Assembly: GCA_903924205.1 (NCBI GenBank)
Contig: CAIYAP010000007.1
Location: 248,001 to 312,000 of the forward strand
Origin: an uncultured Actinomycetes bacterium
Lineage (GTDB): Bacteria; Actinomycetota; Acidimicrobiia; Acidimicrobiales; RAAP-2
Length of the DNA: 64,000 nucleotides
Direction: 5' to 3'
In this document: positions 60,180-64,000 of the stretch, in pieces
Layout: each line of letters begins with the position of its first letter
How positions within the stretch are numbered: position 1 is the first letter of the stretch
Notes under the pieces: generated by a model
What the model was told of the DNA's origin: nothing
The model's input: the letters and a program-made list of their open reading frames with translations, nothing else
The model's database searches: none
Made by a program: the position numbers and the translations under genes

Positions 60180-60386
60180 CTAATCCGGTACGACCGAGAG
60201 ATAGCGCAAGGGGCCGACGAGGCCTTCCGCCACCAGCATCTGGGCTACGCGCATGTCATCAGGCTCCATCTGCAACTCATCGCTACTGCGATCAATGACA
60301 AATGAGACCAGACAGTCATCGCAATCGGGCGTCCCGCGACGCACACAGCATGAACAGCTAATCGTGAGTTGAACACGTTCCGACAT
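60180..60386 (-). CDS. Small cysteine-rich protein
   Basis: 68 residues from the ATG at 60386 (AAGGAG upstream). CSCCVRRGTPDCDDCLVSFVID carries five cysteines, likely binding zinc or an Fe-S cluster, followed by an acidic helical half. It follows the 60436 gene by about 50 bases on the same strand. No family recognised; adjacency suggests a small conserved actinobacterial pair. Confidence 0.65.
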   Translation of the reverse strand: MSERVQLTISCSCCVRRGTPDCDDCLVSFVIDRSSDELQMEPDDMRVAQMLVAEGLVGPLRYLSVVPD

Positions 60387-60435
60387 CGTGTCTCCTTTTT
60401 CGTTAGGGACACTGTGGCGCAGGGCTGTGACAGAG

Positions 60436-60783
60436 CTAGAGACCGAGCGTCTCGATGAGGTGTTCGGGACCGAAGGGCACACACTCATTCACGATCTCGA
60501 GGGGATCGCCGCCGAGAAGCATCGCGAGCGGGGGCCACGGCACGTCCGCCGCATCGAAAAATGCGGGGTCGACGAGAACGTCATCGTGCCCCGCCACCGA
60601 TTCACGAGCGACAAAAAAGACGTGGCGGCCGATCCGCGACGATAAGTCGCTGTTGAGCAGCACCTCGCAGCCGTCGCAGTCGTTCTTCACCGCCACCACG
60701 AGGTCGTCGGGGCGCAGCACCTCACCCGCCACGACGCTCGGCGCGGGTCGCCGTCGGGGGGTGTCAAAGGAAATGAAGCTCAC
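60436..60783 (-). CDS. Thioredoxin-fold-like small protein with CxxC
   Basis: 115 residues: LVVAVKNDCDGCEVLLN holds a C-x-x-C in the position expected for a redoxin active site, then a beta-rich middle (HVFFVARES) and a short C-terminal helix. It may be a thiol redox protein, but is shorter than classical thioredoxins and lacks the WCGPC context. GTG start; TAGTGT (plus 60790-60795) is six bases before it. Divergent from the surface-protein gene. Confidence 0.6.
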   Translation of the reverse strand: MSFISFDTPRRRPAPSVVAGEVLRPDDLVVAVKNDCDGCEVLLNSDLSSRIGRHVFFVARESVAGHDDVLVDPAFFDAADVPWPPLAMLLGGDPLEIVNECVPFGPEHLIETLGL

Positions 60784-60789
60784 GTGGCG

Positions 60790-60836
60790 ACACTAGGGCC
60801 AGCATCATTCTCCTCGGCAAACCTGTCCCCTATTTT
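60790..60836. promoter_or_regulatory. Divergent leaderless promoters of the CxxC gene and the LPVTG surface-protein gene
   Basis: Minus: TAGTGT at 60790-60795, six bases before GTG 60783. Plus: TATTTT at 60831-60836, seven bases before GTG 60844. Confidence 0.45.
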
Positions 60837-60843
60837 GTGCGCC

Positions 60844-63132
60844 GTGCGTCGCTTTCTCGCCCTCATCAGCCTCGTGAGCGCCGCCCTCGTTGTCACCGCC
60901 ATCCCGAGTGAATCGGTGCTGCGACAACCACGGGCGACCTTCACCTGTTCCGCCTCCCTGCAGCCACCCGCCGCCTATCACGGTGCGTGTGGCACCTTCA
61001 ATGGACGCACCACCTGGTACGGCAGCCAGTGGGTCGGCTCGCCACTGCCGGTGGGCTGGGGACTCTGCGCCTGGCCCGCGGCGCACGGCGGGTCGTACCC
61101 CCACGGGGCGTATCGCTACAGTCCGGCCGATCCTCCGAACATCATCTCCATGACGTCCATGAACGCCGTGGGGTGGGCCTTCTCGGAGGCCACCCGTCGC
61201 GGATGGATGGCCAATGGTCGCGCTGGACAGTTCAGCGCCGATGATGTCTCGGTCGCCGCGAAACTGCTCTACGACGCCTTGGCCTACAGCTTGGCCCTTC
61301 CCGCGGTGTCTCCGGCGCAGCAGCGGGCCCTCACGGCGCTCGCCCAGCTCGTCGCGATCGGTCGCAACGTGGCGGACACGCCGTCCATTTCGATCACCTT
61401 GGACGGAGGCGGCACCACGCTCAGCGATCACGGGACGCTGCTCGTCTCGGTGCGCAGTCCGTCGGGCGTGATCATTCCGGACCAAAATGTGACGCTGCGC
61501 CTCAATGGCGCCACCGTCAACGGTCAGCGCAGCATCAGCGTGGTGACCACTGCCACCCCTACCCCCGTTGACTTCACGTCGTTAACGCAGGACCCGAGCA
61601 GCATCACGGCGGCCGCGACGGCCTCCGTTGCGGTGCCGGGACTCTTGTTCTTTGATCCCACCTATTTGATCTTGGACGCCCAAACCGTGGCCACGCCGCG
61701 CGCGCCACGAGCGATCGGTGCTGCATTGACGTTGAACGCCACGGGGACGCCACGGGGACAAATTGCCCTGATCAAGACCGTCGATGACGCGGCCTACTTC
61801 GGACCCGGTGACGCCACCTTCACGGTGCTGGACCCTCATGGCCTGGTGGTCGCCACGTTGACGACCGGAGATGACGGCCTCGCGGGCCCCACCGATCCCC
61901 TGCCCCTCGGCACCTATAGCGTTCACGAAGAGGTCGCGCCCGAGGGTTACGCCAGTGCTCCCGACCAGCAGGTCACTCTCGTTGCGAATGACGTGATCAC
62001 TCTCACCATCGGTCCGAAAGACGGTGACCGCGCCATCACGGGCAGTTTCCTGCTCACGAAGCAGGACTCGGGCACTCACGATGTATTACCCGGTGCCGAG
62101 TTCTCGCTCACCCGAGACCCCACTAATTCACACGTGGCCAACGGCGACGTTGCCACCTGCACCACCAACGCGCAGGGCCAGTGCCTCTGGAGTGACCTCC
62201 TGCCGGGCTACTACTTCCTCGCCGAAGTGTCGCCACCCGCAAATTTTCTGGCGACCTTTGCGGGAGAGTGGGTGTGGGTCGGCCCTGGTGACGCCGCCGG
62301 CCTCGACGTGACCAATGACCCCGCGATGGTGACGCTGCGGGCGGAGAAATACAACAGCGCGCAGACGGGTACCGCCATCCCCGGTGCGGTCTACGACCTG
62401 TATGTGCGCGGCACACCTACCTGGGCCACCGCCACCGCCCCCGAAGGTAGTGAAGCCTTCCCGGATCTCACCTTCGTCGAACGGGGCACCACCTCCTCGA
62501 CGGGCCAGATGACCTTCTCGGTCCGTGCGGGATACGAGTGGTGTCTACGTGAGGTGTCGGTGCCCGCGGAATACATCGTGGATCCGGACCTGCACTGCAC
62601 CTCCGCGCCGGTCACGCAATCGTCCTCAGACGCGGATGCCACGGTGGCCTTACCGGAGGTGGCCTCGTCGCTCGTCATCCGACTGCACAAGTTCAACGCC
62701 ACCTCACGCTCGGTGGGTGTGCCGGGGGCGTATTACGCCCTCTTCGTGGCCCTCCCCTACCCCACGGGATTCACCGCACCCGACGCGACGAACGTGACGG
62801 TTCCCTGGGGATACGGCTTATGGGAAGTCACCCGGACGGGAAGCGGTGGCTACGTGGATCTCTCGATTCCGAGTGGGCACCACTGGTGCGTGCGCGAGAT
62901 CTACGCCCCGTCGGGTTACTTCCTTGACCCGGCGCTGCACTGCACCTCGGGCGTGCTGAGCGCGCAGGGCCACCTCGCGCCCGTCACATTGTCCGCGCCG
63001 GAGGTCGCATTGCCCGTCACCGGAGGTGACAGTGGCGTCCTCGTGCGAGGGGGGCTCGCTCTGCTCGGCCTCGGCCTCGTCGTCTGGCGCCGTCAGGCGT
63101 TGCGCAGCTGGTGGGCGGCCATCACCAAGTAG
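60844..63132 (+). CDS. Sortase-anchored (LPVTG) surface protein with SpaA/Cna-B-like domains
   Basis: 762 residues from GTG 60844. MRRFLALISLVSAALVVTAI is a Sec signal peptide. An N-terminal Cys/Trp-rich domain follows (GTFNGRTTWYGSQW, GLCAWPAAHGG). From about 300 there are at least four prealbumin-like repeats, e.g. IALIKTVDD...FTVLD...YSVHEEVAPEGY, with Lys and Glu placed as in isopeptide-forming SpaA domains. The C-terminus has LPVTG (about 723-727), one membrane helix and WRR tail, a textbook sortase signal. Role: adhesin or pilin-like surface structure. The start at 60844 is chosen over the frame opening at 60784 for the signal peptide and the TATTTT seven bases upstream. Confidence 0.88.
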   Translation: MRRFLALISLVSAALVVTAIPSESVLRQPRATFTCSASLQPPAAYHGACGTFNGRTTWYGSQWVGSPLPVGWGLCAWPAAHGGSYPHGAYRYSPADPPNIISMTSMNAVGWAFSEATRRGWMANGRAGQFSADDVSVAAKLLYDALAYSLALPAVSPAQQRALTALAQLVAIGRNVADTPSISITLDGGGTTLSDHGTLLVSVRSPSGVIIPDQNVTLRLNGATVNGQRSISVVTTATPTPVDFTSLTQDPSSITAAATASVAVPGLLFFDPTYLILDAQTVATPRAPRAIGAALTLNATGTPRGQIALIKTVDDAAYFGPGDATFTVLDPHGLVVATLTTGDDGLAGPTDPLPLGTYSVHEEVAPEGYASAPDQQVTLVANDVITLTIGPKDGDRAITGSFLLTKQDSGTHDVLPGAEFSLTRDPTNSHVANGDVATCTTNAQGQCLWSDLLPGYYFLAEVSPPANFLATFAGEWVWVGPGDAAGLDVTNDPAMVTLRAEKYNSAQTGTAIPGAVYDLYVRGTPTWATATAPEGSEAFPDLTFVERGTTSSTGQMTFSVRAGYEWCLREVSVPAEYIVDPDLHCTSAPVTQSSSDADATVALPEVASSLVIRLHKFNATSRSVGVPGAYYALFVALPYPTGFTAPDATNVTVPWGYGLWEVTRTGSGGYVDLSIPSGHHWCVREIYAPSGYFLDPALHCTSGVLSAQGHLAPVTLSAPEVALPVTGGDSGVLVRGGLALLGLGLVVWRRQALRSWWAAITK

Positions 63133-63464
63133 TCCTTGATGTCGCGCAGGTCCTCGGGGGTGAGGCGGTCAGAGACCGTGTCGAGTCCGTTCAGCATGCA
63201 GGTCAACCACGCATCGCGAGCCTTCTTCGTGATGCGAAAAGGGTCGTGACGCATGCGTAGGCGGGGGTGTCCGCGCTCGGCGTTGTAGGCCGCGGGGCCA
63301 CCAAAGTACTGAGCGAGGAAGAGGGCCAAGAATCGCTTCGACTCCGTCAAATCCTCGGGATACATGGGGCGCAGATTCTCATTCAATTCCACGCCGACGT
63401 AAAAGGCGTCCACCAAGTCGACAAAGAAACTGTCGCCGCCGACGCGTTCGTAAAACGTATCCAT
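63093..63464 (-). CDS. glbO: Truncated haemoglobin, group II (TrHbO)
   Basis: 123 residues of the 2/2 globin fold: ERVGGDSFFVDLVDAFYVGV, LRPMYPEDL, FLAQYFGGP, RLRMRHDPF (proximal His73) and DAWLTCM (Trp86 at G8, the group II marker). It binds oxygen and may handle NO or peroxide. Its 3' end overlaps the surface-protein gene by 40 bases. Confidence 0.95.
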   Translation of the reverse strand: MDTFYERVGGDSFFVDLVDAFYVGVELNENLRPMYPEDLTESKRFLALFLAQYFGGPAAYNAERGHPRLRMRHDPFRITKKARDAWLTCMLNGLDTVSDRLTPEDLRDIKDYLVMAAHQLRNA

Positions 63465-63549
63465 CGCCCCTCAGCCTAGGACGATGGCCGACGTCGCCAT
63501 TTCGCCATGTCGAATGGGGTCGGTCGATGGTTTAGAATGAGACGTCTCT

Positions 63550-63620
63550 GCGGGTGTAGCTCAATGGCAGAGTTCCAGACTTCCAATCTGGCCATGCGGG
63601 TTCGATCCCCGTCACCCGCT
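63550..63620 (+). tRNA. tRNA-Gly (anticodon TCC)
   Basis: Acceptor GCGGGTG/CACCCGC, anticodon stem CCAGA/TCTGG around CTTCCAA giving TCC, T arm CGGG-TTCGATC-CCCG, discriminator T, CCA encoded at 63621-63623. TAGAAT at 63533-63538 is a plausible -10 eleven bases upstream. Confidence 0.96.
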
Positions 63621-63643
63621 CCAGCAGTCCACTCGTCGTGGAC

Positions 63644-63979
63644 TTATCCCCAGTTAAGTCGCGGGGCGTCCGCTAAGGACTGACCCACGATGCGCGAGCC
63701 CTTCTTGGCGGTGGCCGGATAAATCTGATCGGGTCGAAACGAGCGAGTTCGCTGCGCGTTGGCCTTGCCGCCGTGAACTTCCACCCACTCGTCGCCGGTC
63801 GTGAGATTGGTGATGTGCGCCACGAAGGTGAAGGTGGATCGGCGCTCACGCTCATCATCGACGACCACGACATCGCCCACGGCGACGCCGTTCCATTGCG
63901 TCTGACGACGCAAATTCTCGTTAGTGCTCACTCGGGGTGCTCTCGCCACGGGTGATGGTCTAGTCGACCGCTGGGTCAC
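63644..63979 (-). CDS. Conserved-looking small hypothetical protein
   Basis: Up to 111 residues. A disordered basic N-terminus leads to a compact beta-rich core: VGDVVVVDDERERRSTFTFVAHI and GDEWVEVHGGKANAQRTRSFRPDQIYP. It looks like a small SH3/KOW-like barrel, but no family is recognised. The start is uncertain: GTG 63979 is the longest inside the window, and an internal GTG at 63928 is possible. Codon use fits the neighbours. Confidence 0.6.
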   Translation of the reverse strand: MTQRSTRPSPVARAPRVSTNENLRRQTQWNGVAVGDVVVVDDERERRSTFTFVAHITNLTTGDEWVEVHGGKANAQRTRSFRPDQIYPATAKKGSRIVGQSLADAPRLNWG

Positions 63980-64000
63980 CTCGCCATGTCGCAGCGACGA

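Overview
The window reads as a compact, moderately GC-rich actinobacterial chromosome segment. Evidence for this: adenosylcobalamin-dependent (class II) ribonucleotide reductase, a fused isobutyryl-CoA mutase IcmF, three mycothiol-enzyme-like or actinobacterial-type DinB-fold and DUF families (TIGR03083, DUF2017, DUF2236), a group II truncated haemoglobin, a PimB-like glycosyltransferase next to a SRPBCC/ROK pair, and an mreBCD-mrdA cluster joined to TIGR03960/TIGR03936, RNase E/G, rplU and rpmA. A lineage such as Acidimicrobiia is a reasonable guess, but no rRNA or other phylogenetic marker is present to settle it.

Layout. 1-16.9 kb is a nearly continuous minus-strand housekeeping block: tig, clpP, clpX, folC, ndk, mreB, mreC, mreD, mrdA, radical SAM TIGR03960, TIGR03936, RNase E/G, rplU, rpmA. 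It is followed by a plus-strand HU gene, a class III aminotransferase and the start of obgE. Many of these genes are joined by 1-4 base stop/start overlaps. 17-20.2 kb holds four tRNA genes (Pro, Arg, His, Lys), small enzymes and an aldehyde dehydrogenase. 20.2-36 kb is a mosaic of short convergent and divergent transcription units: a secreted DUF3089 protein, clpS-DUF2017, surE, arfB, a valine/acyl-CoA metabolism set (mmsA, acyl-CoA synthetase, acyl-CoA dehydrogenase), a permease fused to two YHS domains and a ThrE-type exporter. 36-38.3 kb encodes surface-modification enzymes (sulfotransferase, GT2).

38.4-41.6 kb is a more A/T-rich minus-strand island. It holds a PD-(D/E)XK-DUF2075 helicase, a MazG-like nucleotide pyrophosphohydrolase, and a decayed restriction endonuclease of the phosphorothioate-sensing (SBD-HNH) type that has an in-frame amber codon and no nuclease domain. 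It looks like a defence locus that is partly eroded. Directly after it an Fe(II)/2-oxoglutarate oxygenase is translationally coupled to a formaldehyde-activating-enzyme homologue. This is an unusual pairing that suggests oxidative demethylation with formaldehyde capture.

43-64 kb holds icmF, membrane proteins, a diiron acyl-ACP desaturase, nrdJ (with two helically phased NrdR-box-like palindromes), glycerol kinase, DUF1254/DUF1214, a LLM/ROK/SRPBCC/GT4 operon, an LPVTG-anchored surface protein with SpaA/Cna-B-like repeats, a truncated haemoglobin and tRNA-Gly.

A cross-cutting observation is that about twenty transcription units, mostly first genes, carry a TANNNT hexamer exactly 6 or 7 bases before the start codon, mostly without a Shine-Dalgarno sequence. 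This is the signature of leaderless transcripts. It also fixes several start codons that would otherwise be ambiguous. No CRISPR array, prophage, insertion sequence, rRNA or cobalamin riboswitch was seen.
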